Shown: in pieces, positions 26,101 through 33,592 of the stretch
How the letters are laid out: each line of letters begins with the position of its first letter
Position numbering within the stretch: the first letter of the stretch is position 1
Source of the DNA: CAMDKS01 sp964402975
Lineage (GTDB): Bacteria; Bdellovibrionota_B; Oligoflexia; Oligoflexales; RGVZ01
DNA length: 33,592 nt
Direction of reading: 5' to 3'
Assembly: GCA_964402975.1 (NCBI GenBank)
Contig: CAYOEM010000025.1
Coordinates: forward strand, 1-33,592
Position numbers and translations under genes: made by a program
Notes under the pieces: model-generated
Seen by the model: only the letters and a program-made list of their open reading frames with translations
The model's database searches: none
Told to the model about the DNA's origin: nothing

Positions 26101-29100
26101 TTCGTGGAGTCAGGTCGTAAATCATCTCGAATATTAATGTGAAACACGAACTGACCCAGGTTAGGGTTGCCCAGCTGATTTGGGATTGGAAAACAGTCTA
26201 AGTTTGCATTAGAAAAACCAGTTGGCATGCCGTAGCTGTCATCCGCTGTACCCATGTTCCACATTACACACACTTGGTTAAATACTCGGTCACTGATAAC
26301 GATGTCTTTTCTGTTGTCCTGGTCCATATCAGCAACCTTGAGAAACGGCGGGAAGTTGCCTTGGCTTTGACCAATCGATGTCGTCAAAGGAATATTGACG
26401 GTCGTCGCGTTCTGACCAACAGATGGAATTCTGCCTGTCTCGTCGATTTTGGCGATCTGCACCGATAGTGGCCAGGTTTCGTTACGCACATAAATCATGA
26501 ATTGCTGACTGGTCCCAGTAATTCTATCCACTTCATAACCAGTTGGCGAACACCATGCGTTGGTACCGTTGGCAGTGCATGGTTCAGAAAATCGCGGTGT
26601 TTTTAGATCAAACGTACGACCAGAGGAATTCACCTTCAAATCCAAAGTAGACGAGCCAGTAAAGCCATGCTGATCCGTGACACTAACAGCTAGCTGATAG
26701 GTTCCGGCGACAGTTGGCTGACCATAGATACGACCTGTTGATGTGCTATAGTTAAGTCCAATGCTCGCTAACGTAGTAGCAGGCGGTGATGATACTGACA
26801 CAGCATAAGATAGCCGCGTCGCAATCGACGTGCCGTCAAATTCATTCACACCACCAACTCGTACTATATCATACGCATAGGGATTACCCACTACGGCCAC
26901 CGGCATTTTAGTCTCGCCGATTTTTGGAGGAATCGAAACATTCATAGTGAGGTTAACTGGGTTAGCTGACTGTCCCAAAGCATCTTTGACGCCAACCGCA
27001 AATGAGTAAGAACCACCATTACTCGCGGCACTGTTTGCCGGGGTGCCATTAATCAAGCCAGTCGATGACAACGAAAGGCCGCTTGGAAGCGCGCCAGAGC
27101 TGATCGTAAACGTATAGGGAGCTTCGCCACCAGAGGCAACAAGTTGATATCCGGTGGTGTTGTAAGCTCTGCCTGTTGCACCCCGGGGCAATGACGCTGA
27201 CGAAAACGCCAAAGGGTTTCTGACTTTGAACACAAATGACCGAGAATTTGTCAAAGGCGGGCTACTGGTATCCGTCACTGTTACATAGCCGGTATAATCA
27301 CCAACCGCCGCATTCGTATAACCTGTAATCTTGCCAGTCGATGCATTGATGGTTAACCCTTGAGGTAGATTCGATGAACTAAACGTGTAAGTCCCCGCAC
27401 CAGAACCTCCAAGCGCGGTCGCTGTTTGATCGTAATTAGCGCCAATCACAACGACCGGAAACGACGTCGAACTAATCATCACGCCAGCCATCGTCGTGAT
27501 ACATTTTGTCGACGCTGCAGACAGCTGGTTAAGTGAGTCTGTCACCCTTACTGTGAACTGATTTGGAGGGCAACTTGCGCTACCGGTGACAAGACCACTC
27601 AGTGATCCGGCCGTGCTCATAGTGATGCCAGTTGGAAGTGACCCCTGAAAGGAAAAAATGTATGGTGGACGCCCACCTGAAGCGGTAATTGTATGACTAT
27701 AATTATTTGCTAAAACTGCATTAGGCATTGCGACAGAGTCGACAACAGGGGTGCTCACGGTAACCGTTAATGTCAATGAAACTTTTGCGCTAATTCGACT
27801 TAAGACGTCACGAACACGCACATAGATCGTGTACTGTGTGCCTGTCAAAAGAGACCCCGTGCCGCTTGCCGGTACACCAAAAAAAGCACCAGAACTGGTT
27901 AGAGCAATTCCTGACGGCAAGCTTCCAGAGTACTCAAATGTATATGGGCCAGTACCACCAGACGCAGACAAGGTTGTTCCATTATTGGTATAAGATGAAC
28001 CCTCGACCGCATTATTAAGGGTCGTCGTCGATAACGTAATCGGGAACGATGACGTAGAAATCGTAAACGTAGCAGACGATACAATGCCGTTGAAGTCTGT
28101 ACTTCTAACGGTGAAAGTATCAGACGTTCCAGCCTCCGACTCAGAAACAGTTCCGTTAAGAACACCGGCCGCATCTAGTGTCAAACCTGAAGGAAGCGAG
28201 CCACTGGTTATTGCATAGCTATAAGGCGACTGACCGCCCACACTGACGAGTGAAACGTTGTAGGCCTCTCCTGGCTTAGCACCTGGTAATGATGTTGGTA
28301 AGACTGAAATAGCATACGTATTGATGAACCCCGAAAACGGAACTGTCGACACGAGGTTTGTGCTGTCTGTGGCTCGAACCGAAAATAGGTACGGAGCACC
28401 TTGAACAGAAAATGCCACCGTACCCGAGATAAGGCCAGATGTAGGGTTTAAGGTCAAGCCGGCGGGTAGAGCTCCGGCTGAAATCGAGAATGAGTAAGGC
28501 CCGGTTCCACCGGTTACACCGATGGAAGCTCCGTAAGCAGAGCCGGCTGTCGGAGTGGGAATCGTGCTCGTAATGATCGCAAAGTTGGAAGCCGTACTCG
28601 CCTTTACCGTCCCAAGAAACGTAGACGTCTTACTCTGGCCAGAATCATCCGCGACCCGCAACACGAACGCAAAAGCCTGACCAGCAGAGTTGGCGGTAGG
28701 AGTTCCACTGATCAGACCGGTTTTTGAATTGAGGCTTATCCCTGTCGGAAGACTGCCGCTTGATATATCAAATTTAAACGGTTTCGTTCCGCCAAAAACC
28801 ACAATCGGATAGGAGTAGGAGATGCCCGCAATAAAATCAGAAAGCTCAGTTGTTCCGATAGCAAGAATCGCACTACCACCTGAGACAGTACCTGTATACG
28901 TTCGCATCGCAGAAAGATTTGCGGAATCTGTCACCGTAATAGATACGCCGTATGTTTCATCGACGGCGCTGGGTGGAATGGTTCCAGTAATCAAGCCGGT
29001 GGTCTGATCTAAACTTAAACCTGGGGGTAACTCACCACTTGAAACTTCAAACTTCAGCGGAGCAGTACCACCAACCGTAGAGATGCCTGTCGTTACATCC

Positions 29101-29282
29101 CCGACGACGATTCCTGACAGTTCTTTCGTGATGATTGAAATGCCCGAAGCCCCAGCCATCCCTGATGCGAGATTGGACACAGATCCGGTACAAGAATGTA
29201 TGATCGTGGCAGCTAACATGAGCGCAGCCATCCGAATTCTGGACAGCCAGAATGCACGAATGGAAACATCGTGCCGTAACAT
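23106..29282 (-). CDS. giant putative-Ig / FG-GAP repeat lipoprotein B (paralogue of A)
   Basis: 2058 residues, with the same architecture as protein A domain by domain. The signal ends in TIIHSC (Cys31; His at -2 is unusual), and the next residues TGSVSNLASG match TGKVANVAEG of A. Nine putative-Ig repeats occupy about 45-885 (LPPGLSL, LPTGISL, LPAGLTL, LPSGLTL and so on). Eight Asp boxes follow: DMDQDNRKD, DLNNDGLTD, DMNNDNKLD, DMNNDGIPD, DLDNDGILD, DIDQDGRPE, DLNADGSGD, DVTNDGLPE. Three beta modules are inserted at the same places, and the C-terminus (GRLIYRTITRML) matches A. GAGGTGA precedes the ATG. It is first in transcription order, with A following after 43 bases, so the two probably share one transcript. 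Likely a surface adhesin. Confidence 0.9.
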   Translation of the reverse strand: MLRHDVSIRAFWLSRIRMAALMLAATIIHSCTGSVSNLASGMAGASGISIITKELSGIVVGDVTTGISTVGGTAPLKFEVSSGELPPGLSLDQTTGLITGTIPPSAVDETYGVSITVTDSANLSAMRTYTGTVSGGSAILAIGTTELSDFIAGISYSYPIVVFGGTKPFKFDISSGSLPTGISLNSKTGLISGTPTANSAGQAFAFVLRVADDSGQSKTSTFLGTVKASTASNFAIITSTIPTPTAGSAYGASIGVTGGTGPYSFSISAGALPAGLTLNPTSGLISGTVAFSVQGAPYLFSVRATDSTNLVSTVPFSGFINTYAISVLPTSLPGAKPGEAYNVSLVSVGGQSPYSYAITSGSLPSGLTLDAAGVLNGTVSESEAGTSDTFTVRSTDFNGIVSSATFTISTSSFPITLSTTTLNNAVEGSSYTNNGTTLSASGGTGPYTFEYSGSLPSGIALTSSGAFFGVPASGTGSLLTGTQYTIYVRVRDVLSRISAKVSLTLTVTVSTPVVDSVAMPNAVLANNYSHTITASGGRPPYIFSFQGSLPTGITMSTAGSLSGLVTGSASCPPNQFTVRVTDSLNQLSAASTKCITTMAGVMISSTSFPVVVIGANYDQTATALGGSGAGTYTFSSSNLPQGLTINASTGKITGYTNAAVGDYTGYVTVTDTSSPPLTNSRSFVFKVRNPLAFSSASLPRGATGRAYNTTGYQLVASGGEAPYTFTISSGALPSGLSLSSTGLINGTPANSAASNGGSYSFAVGVKDALGQSANPVNLTMNVSIPPKIGETKMPVAVVGNPYAYDIVRVGGVNEFDGTSIATRLSYAVSVSSPPATTLASIGLNYSTSTGRIYGQPTVAGTYQLAVSVTDQHGFTGSSTLDLKVNSSGRTFDLKTPRFSEPCTANGTNAWCSPTGYEVDRITGTSQQFMIYVRNETWPLSVQIAKIDETGRIPSVGQNATTVNIPLTTSIGQSQGNFPPFLKVADMDQDNRKDIVISDRVFNQVCVMWNMGTADDSYGMPTGFSNANLDCFPIPNQLGNPNLGQFVFHINIRDDLRPDSTNYGSRDIVVTSPTNNNNLNASYVMKNNCGPGAAKSAFCTAANRPKLFDGYGFLRTTAASLPSNSSTLNIDTAAAAAGAIALTASPNGLVGMPVTGAGIASGTYITATTTSTISLSRPTIAAMSAVNIIVIDGSYVSAASLTNGSATFTASGANQSWVGRQLCVIVSGQCQGSPVQGATIITGISGTTVTMSKTATVTGAANISVFGPQTFWPWISTGGMGVLRDANFSTTGWYFSPKPNFGSGSRASSANDCPSIAVAGNQTNSWGAWVYVAKQGFSGGVCDGNFIIHNTADEWQSWSNIISWPNPFLISEDLNNDGLTDFAISATNASNNISSSASIRFYLPSGNANIFTNGTTITSQMQNRATVQIGAGRMTTYCLDGSSSCSYPSIAATCSTYGCLSILPNQCTTPGCTTPFEGTTPSLRIDYPAPTGANEILPRPIVSTSNLTATASFLTTTEVVTVDSAAYALIQVGQTVVGPGIPPYAYVRQRGPTPNEITLNFKPLSNQSNVSIKMPNVPTRNDIAVAGWDQSGSWNNNQSYFEVFPRNGASTTDPLKGASALDSFPASFIQAAEIGMLKLTDMNNDNKLDLLSYAVNQGFVGTYVSSASGGVNYNVGGNVGANYVSRPDMSGCPNDALGCFPDPIFNNTGVQQNFPTSTFNSFVSWYTQYDENTMDTGDMNNDGIPDVALVGFFSRGFTSSLGTTSGDLLAPTLYDFKTGSDFRPRGLNLADLDNDGILDIVMIGINGSGNQTGVASWFKGNGDGTFQAGLSINHILNNCIDPRSVATPDIDQDGRPEIVVLCYSSQIVWISRRHSDGSWVLQSGLTLNTGGGGMGTSIAVGRLTTSTATGIDIAVVGVDQPGTFNNSVRIINNVGLTVTNTGTGAFSVSGTPSAYMKINGFPVAVRIADLNADGSGDLAISMNRTMYWAGNWGVQFYTCISSGTGTCDMRGWDAGNFAPSGIAVGDVTNDGLPEIFVGTANAQGRLIYRTITRMLNTSY
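26625..29150 (-). repeat. nine putative-Ig repeats in giant protein B
   Basis: Nine units corresponding one to one with those of protein A. The ninth (ASIGLNYSTSTGRIYGQP) has lost the LPxGL turn but keeps the TGxIxG strand. The join to the propeller (MPVAVVGNPYAYDI...GGVNEF) is the best conserved part between the paralogues. Boundaries are approximate. Confidence 0.8.
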
Positions 29283-29633
29283 ACAGTCACCTCATCCTTA
29301 AAAGAAACCAAGGGTTCTCTTTAGAATGTTCGGACTGGGTCACAAAAACTTGAATACCAATACCTTAAACCGATTTAAATCCAGTAGTTTCAGATGGTTA
29401 TTAATGATTGAGGGAGACCCAAAAGCGGGCCTTGAGAAACTCATTAGGGCTTTAAAATTAGATTGTTAGGTTTTAACTTGGTGTCAAAACATATGACACA
29501 TGGTCACCAACTCAGATCTATTGAGATCATAATCATTACAGCCCCATAGGCCTTTTTCTGAATTTGGTTTTGTTCTTGCAAACTGGACGTCTTTGGTGAC
29601 ACCCATCGACACACTGACGGAGCTATTTTTATT
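29283..29633. promoter_or_regulatory. divergent intergenic region with a candidate operator
   Basis: 351 bases separate the start of giant gene B (minus) from the CHAP-like lipoprotein (plus), so promoters for both must lie here. A nested dyad is the clearest feature: GTGTCA-N7-TGACAC at 29481-29499, inside TTGGTG (29478-29483) and CACCAA (29505-29510). A shorter GATCT-ATTG-AGATC follows near 29515-29528. A possible minus-strand promoter is TTGTGA, 16 bases, TAAAGA within 29320-29350. No open frame with a start site is seen here. Confidence 0.55.
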
Positions 29634-30656
29634 ATGTCGTCCATGACAACAAAACAAATCAGCACTGCGATTCTTGGAGTCGCGCTGTTTATTTCAGGTT
29701 GCGGTCAGATCGACTCGGGTCAGCCGGTCGGCCCAGGTGCCGGGACAGCGCCAAGAAAAAATCAGGGGCCAATTTCTGGTGCTATTGAGAACAACACGAA
29801 CCAAGGTCAAGCGGAGCAGACGTCTAATGAGCTGCTTCCCCCAGCGGCGGAGATCCCGTCTATTCGCTCGGTGCCTAACGCCGCTGTGGCCTATGACTTC
29901 ACAGGAGCGCTTTCAAGAGATAGCCGCACGGCTGCTGTGAGCCGCATGGTGCTTCAAAGTGCAAATTTGAAAACTGCCAAAAAAGTAAAAGTCAAAGGTA
30001 CATTGGTTAATCTTAGACGCTCATCACAACGTCTACCGATCGATCGTGACGTCGACGTACTAACTGGTGGCATCGTTGATTTCACAATCCAAAACCTACA
30101 GCCAGAAACCGTGTACCGATTAGAGGGTGTTTCCATCACCGATATCAGTCAAGCGAATCACTCGTCTGCAACCGCAAGCGTGAAAGACCCATACTTCCTC
30201 GCAACAGCAGGAGATACAGCACTTTCAAAAGCTAAAAGGCGTTTAGCGCTCCAAGCTCTCAGCGAGGCTTACGACTGGGATAATCGTAACTATGACTCCA
30301 AGAAACAGTACGCATCAGGATGGGGCTGGTGTGATTACTTCTACACATGGGCTGCTGCGAAGGAATTCAATGTTCGCGCCGGCTCTGGATCAACCTATTT
30401 TTTTAGACGATATAATTCACTAGGTGATGCGACCAAGATCCCAACGATCGCACAAACAGACAGTATGGCTGGTGACTTAATCCGCTACGAAGGAACAAGC
30501 GAAGGCACTCACACCTTCATGATCATCGCGTACGACACCGATACACAGTCACTGTGGAATGTTGAGGGCAACTACAACAGCCGCGTCATGCGAAGCCAGC
30601 GCAAGATCCGGTCAAACTGGATGCACGGACATTTGACCGAATCGCAGGTTAAGTAA
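29634..30656 (+). CDS. CHAP/NlpC-like cysteine-hydrolase lipoprotein
   Basis: 340 residues. The signal peptide ends in FISGC (Cys23). A disordered Gly/Pro/Gln-rich linker leads to a small beta domain (about 85-180, VKGTLVNLRRSS...LQPETVYRLEGVSI). The C-terminal domain, about 195-335, resembles CHAP/NlpC-P60 enzymes: GWGWCDYFYTWAA with candidate nucleophile Cys233, AGDLIRYEG, GTHTFMIIAYD with His293, and LWNVEGNYNSRV with Glu311/Asn313 as the third polar residue. Such enzymes cut peptidoglycan peptides or amides. GGAG lies 11 bases before the ATG. It is divergent from the giant genes and followed by a terminator. The order of catalytic residues fits, but the family assignment is by eye. Confidence 0.75.
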   Translation: MSSMTTKQISTAILGVALFISGCGQIDSGQPVGPGAGTAPRKNQGPISGAIENNTNQGQAEQTSNELLPPAAEIPSIRSVPNAAVAYDFTGALSRDSRTAAVSRMVLQSANLKTAKKVKVKGTLVNLRRSSQRLPIDRDVDVLTGGIVDFTIQNLQPETVYRLEGVSITDISQANHSSATASVKDPYFLATAGDTALSKAKRRLALQALSEAYDWDNRNYDSKKQYASGWGWCDYFYTWAAAKEFNVRAGSGSTYFFRRYNSLGDATKIPTIAQTDSMAGDLIRYEGTSEGTHTFMIIAYDTDTQSLWNVEGNYNSRVMRSQRKIRSNWMHGHLTESQVK

Positions 30657-30686
30657 TCTCGATAAGTCCGCACTAGAGCCGCCACA

Positions 30687-30711
30687 CAGGACAGCTTTTT
30701 GGCCTGTTTTT
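30687..30711 (+). terminator. rho-independent terminator
   Basis: CAGGACA and TGGCCTG pair with one mismatch around GCTTTT and are followed by TTTTTAG. It lies 30 bases past the stop of the CHAP-like gene and separates it from the next lipoprotein gene. Confidence 0.65.
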
Positions 30712-30826
30712 AGACACCCCTATGGACTAAAGCACCGAAAAAACATGCCTATTCTGGCAATGGGAAAATTTCATCAAGACATCTCGTGCGCCTACCGATA
30801 TGAAGCCATATTCGGAGGTGTGGATC

Positions 30827-32905
30827 ATGTTTACCAAGTCTTCCATCAGCGGATTCAAAGCGGTGCCCATGGTGGTCTTACAAGCCTCACTGGCCCTATC
30901 AACCCTGGCCTGTAAACCGGCTGAAGACAAAGCGCAGCTAAAAACACTCGACAACTTTGCAGCAGGCAAGAGAGTTGCGGTTAACCAGTGCGCTGCGCCC
31001 GATAGCGTTGTTAACCACGAAGCAAGTAAGATGCTCTTTGCCGATCTAGCATCAAGAGTGATTTGGGAGACTCAGAAAAGTGACGCTGAAAAAACTGAAA
31101 TGCTTCGATCAATGGAATTAGCATTCGCCGCAATACCACTAGAAATGAGAGAGTTTGCCCTAAGGCTTGGACTAAAGGTTTACGTCACTGAGGGCGCAAA
31201 TACTCAATGCACGTCTGACGATATTGCTCGGGTTGGGAAATCGGGCGTGCGACTGAATCCCGCCCAGATATCAGCTCTTCGCGAGGATTTACCAAAAATT
31301 GAAACGTGCTACCTATGGTTGCCGCCGGAAGAACGGGTGAAGCATTTTGGCATAGGTGAGAACGACGACATGGGACAAGCGTTCGTTCTCGTTATGCTCG
31401 ACTCACCAGAAGCAATCCGTCACGGGTTTGTTCGATCTTTCGGTTATATAATCAGTCAGGTTTTCACTAACATTGGGTACGATAAAGACAAAAATCAACT
31501 GTACTACGAGAAGGATTCGGACCCTCAGTTCCAGCAAAAAAAGGCGGCCCTGGCTCGTGAATTTGTCCAGGATGCGGAACGTTTGGGTTTTGGCCAACGT
31601 TTTTCGGGATTTGCGAGTCCTTCCGTGAACCAGTATGAATTCAACGAGTTCGCAGACTTCGTTTACGCAGAGAGTTTTGACTCATTCTTTTGTAATTCCA
31701 TCGAAGGTAGCCCGAACAACACAAGAAATAAAATGAGCCGCGACTTCCCGAAGACCTTCGCAGCATGGAATAAAGCTTTTAATAATAAGCCAGATGGCAA
31801 GTCCGGTTTCTCTTTGGCGGATGGTGACAGTAGCTCAGACAATGACACAAGCGAGATCGTGGATTTCTCTAAACTAGATTCCTCCACCAGAATGCTTGCT
31901 TCCAGTGAAACAGATACAGACGATGGTTTCTCACTGCAGGGATCTCGAAGTTCATCTAGCTCGTCACAGTCCTCGAGCGGTAGCAGTGGAGGCTTTTTTA
32001 GCAATGTTTCTAATGGAGCCAGGTATCTCTACAATGGCGCTTCTTCGGCTGCGAGTACTGTAGGTAGTGGAGCCCAGCGACTAGCTGTGGGCACATACAA
32101 TGTGGGCCGGAGTGCTGTCGGTACTGTTGGAAGAGCCGCGAGCACAGCAGGTACTGCCGTCTACAATGGCGGAAAGTACGCGGTCCAGCAAACTGCGAAC
32201 GTCGCCTCCGAGGGATATCGTAGAGCTGTGAACGATTATAAAGACACACGCGCGGCTGTTCGAGATGGTGGCGGTGGATGGTTCGCAAATAATGTATCCG
32301 GACGATTATATGGCGCTATAAATGCGGCAGGAGGAGCAATCTCGGTGGTGCCAATTGCTGGAGATGTCGTAAGTGCTGCGAAAAACGGCGCTGAGGCTAT
32401 TGGTGGGGGCTCAATGAAACGAAACTCAACGACTGGCCGCCTTGAGCCTGTTGCCTTAACTGATGGAGAGCGTGTGGGGCGCGGCGCCTCTATGGCGTGG
32501 GATACGCTTTCGGCGCTCGGCGTTCAGGGCAAGATCCTCTCTGGTAAGAACGTCACTGCCGCAAGTGGCTACATGGGAAAAACGTCCGACAGACTCTACG
32601 ATGTCGCTACAAACGGCGGAGGGGCCGGTTCGTTTTTTGGCCATAAAGGCGCTCAATTAGCTCAACACGGTCTTGAGATGTACGGTAATTATGCTGGCGC
32701 CGTGTCAAAGTATACGGGAGGAGACACTTATATAGGGAAGTTTGCGAGAAGCGCTCTGGGCAAAGCGGCAGGCGCAGCCGGATCCTCGGTAGGAATCGGC
32801 ACGCCGACATCAGTTGGTAAGTTTGTTTTCAATCAGGTTAATGATCGCGTCGTGAAGCCCGGGGTAGATCGAGTGACTGGCGGCAATATGATTCCAGCAC
32901 CCTAA
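30827..32905 (+). CDS. large lipoprotein: zincin-like domain lacking HExxH plus Gly/Ala-rich pre-toxin-like tail
   Basis: 692 residues from ATG 30827, with GGAGG eight bases upstream; an ATG at 30800 is rejected for lack of a ribosome site. A signal ends in STLAC (Cys29). Residues 50-330 look like a small metallopeptidase fold without its zinc motif: where an HExxH helix is expected the sequence is FVRSFGYIISQVF (about 202-214), and the later NEFADFVYAESFDSFF and FPKTFAAWNKAF recall the downstream helices of such enzymes. A Ser-rich linker (375-390) follows, then a Gly/Ala-rich region of repeating VGRAASTAG-like helices. VPIAGDVVSAAKNGAEAIGG...DGERVGR (about 503-545) recalls the pre-toxin TG segment of polymorphic toxins. 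Domain calls are tentative; no toxin domain is recognised at the C-terminus. Confidence 0.7.
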   Translation: MFTKSSISGFKAVPMVVLQASLALSTLACKPAEDKAQLKTLDNFAAGKRVAVNQCAAPDSVVNHEASKMLFADLASRVIWETQKSDAEKTEMLRSMELAFAAIPLEMREFALRLGLKVYVTEGANTQCTSDDIARVGKSGVRLNPAQISALREDLPKIETCYLWLPPEERVKHFGIGENDDMGQAFVLVMLDSPEAIRHGFVRSFGYIISQVFTNIGYDKDKNQLYYEKDSDPQFQQKKAALAREFVQDAERLGFGQRFSGFASPSVNQYEFNEFADFVYAESFDSFFCNSIEGSPNNTRNKMSRDFPKTFAAWNKAFNNKPDGKSGFSLADGDSSSDNDTSEIVDFSKLDSSTRMLASSETDTDDGFSLQGSRSSSSSSQSSSGSSGGFFSNVSNGARYLYNGASSAASTVGSGAQRLAVGTYNVGRSAVGTVGRAASTAGTAVYNGGKYAVQQTANVASEGYRRAVNDYKDTRAAVRDGGGGWFANNVSGRLYGAINAAGGAISVVPIAGDVVSAAKNGAEAIGGGSMKRNSTTGRLEPVALTDGERVGRGASMAWDTLSALGVQGKILSGKNVTAASGYMGKTSDRLYDVATNGGGAGSFFGHKGAQLAQHGLEMYGNYAGAVSKYTGGDTYIGKFARSALGKAAGAAGSSVGIGTPTSVGKFVFNQVNDRVVKPGVDRVTGGNMIPAP

Positions 32906-32934
32906 TTCATTAGCACTTTAATTTACAAAAAATT

Positions 32935-32976
32935 AGAAAACAAAAACCCCCGGATAGATTTCTCTACCGGGGGTTC
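32935..32976 (-). terminator. rRNA operon terminator
   Basis: On the minus strand, AACCCCCGG-TAGA-GAAA-TCTA-T-CCGGGGGTT forms a 13-pair stem with one bulged T and a GAAA tetraloop, followed by TTTGTTTT. It lies 11 bases past the 5S rRNA. Confidence 0.92.
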
Positions 32977-32986
32977 TCGATTTAAT

Positions 32987-33102
32987 AGGCTGCATCGTGC
33001 TACTCTCCCACACTTAAAAGTGCAGTACCATCACCGCTGACGAGCTTGACTTCCGTGTTCGGGATGGGAACGGGTATTTCCTCGTCGCTATAGACACAGC
33101 CA
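32987..33102 (-). rRNA. rrf: 5S ribosomal RNA
   Basis: The minus strand carries the 5S core CCCGTTCCCATCCCGAACAC, then GGAAGTCAAGC, GATGGTACTGC and GTGGGAGAGTAG. The ends are set by helix I, GGCTGTGTC (33101-33093) with GATGCAGCC (32996-32988), nine pairs including two G-U. The length is about 116 bases. Confidence 0.95.
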
Positions 33103-33307
33103 AAGCTTACAGGTGTTACCCTGTTATCTTTGAAACTTTGCACTCAATTAACATTGAGTAGAACTAGCTGTCAAACAAACTTACATCTGAAAATTCATGC
33201 GTATTCTGTCTTTTTTGAGCCTCGCTATTATCAAGAGCCGGCTAAGGCTTGCCTTGAATCAGCACTTGAGGTTTTAAAGCTCCCAAGTGAAGAGTTGAAT
33301 AGCGAGA
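33103..33307 (-). other. 23S-5S spacer with an rRNA-processing stem
   Basis: About 205 bases without tRNA or gene. CTCGCTATT and AATAGCGAG (33298-33306 and 33221-33229) form a perfect nine-pair stem just 3' of the 23S, with a second small stem (CACTTG/CAAGTG) inside. This could be a spacer structure or an RNase III site; a site that excised 23S would need a partner upstream of 23S, outside the window. Confidence 0.6.

Positions 33308-33592
<285 letters not shown>

Noticed and set aside
16994..29282. CRISPR or transposon-like repeats in the giant genes
   Set aside because: The repetition is in protein motifs with diverged DNA, without regular spacers, inverted ends or a transposase. It is domain repetition.
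30727..30969. 80-codon minus-strand open frame
   Set aside because: Antisense to the signal peptide and start of the large lipoprotein, which has a clear ribosome site and lipobox.

Overview
The window looks like a chromosomal segment of a Gram-negative bacterium, with moderate GC and ordinary bacterial start sites. The best inference is the Bdellovibrionota/Oligoflexia or a deltaproteobacterial relative. This rests on the very high density of lipoproteins (nine predicted in about 33 kb), a CHASE2-type cyclase, giant surface proteins with putative-Ig and FG-GAP repeats, and small unrecognised lipoproteins next to housekeeping genes (folD, hemE, a tRNA, an rRNA operon). No marker in the window fixes the taxonomy.

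Layout. Bases 1-2237 hold a small membrane protein, a degraded-looking stretch, a minus-strand DUF72-like protein and a second gene-poor stretch. All of this lies on the 3' side of a tRNA-Pro(UGG) at 2238-2313 (minus), which has its own recognisable promoter. From 2562 a flavin oxidoreductase and folD form a translationally coupled plus-strand pair, converging on a five-gene minus-strand operon (9361 to 4722): two coupled coiled-coil proteins of unknown function, an acyl-CoA dehydrogenase, a CAP-domain protein and a small lipoprotein. Divergent from this lie hemE, a lipoprotein made of five 16-residue two-cysteine repeats, and (behind a near-consensus promoter) an alpha/beta-hydrolase lipoprotein.

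These converge on a second minus-strand operon (15955 to 12034): CHASE2 adenylate cyclase, SH3 protein, M48 lipoprotein metalloprotease and a four-helix membrane protein. Then come a His-rich helical protein and a tiny lipoprotein. Bases 16994-29282 are almost entirely two tandem paralogous lipoproteins of 2022 and 2058 residues. Each has nine putative-Ig repeats, then eight FG-GAP-like Asp-box repeats interrupted by small beta modules. Divergent from them are a CHAP/NlpC-like lipoprotein and a 692-residue lipoprotein that seems to join a zincin-like domain lacking HExxH to a pre-toxin-like glycine-rich tail. The window ends in the 3' part of an rRNA operon on the minus strand (partial 23S, spacer, 5S, terminator).

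Functionally, the most distinctive part is the cell-envelope block from about 10.6 to 32.9 kb. It encodes giant adhesin-like surface proteins, a possible peptidoglycan hydrolase, an M48 protease, an SH3 protein and several unknown lipoproteins. That they work together is an inference from location only.
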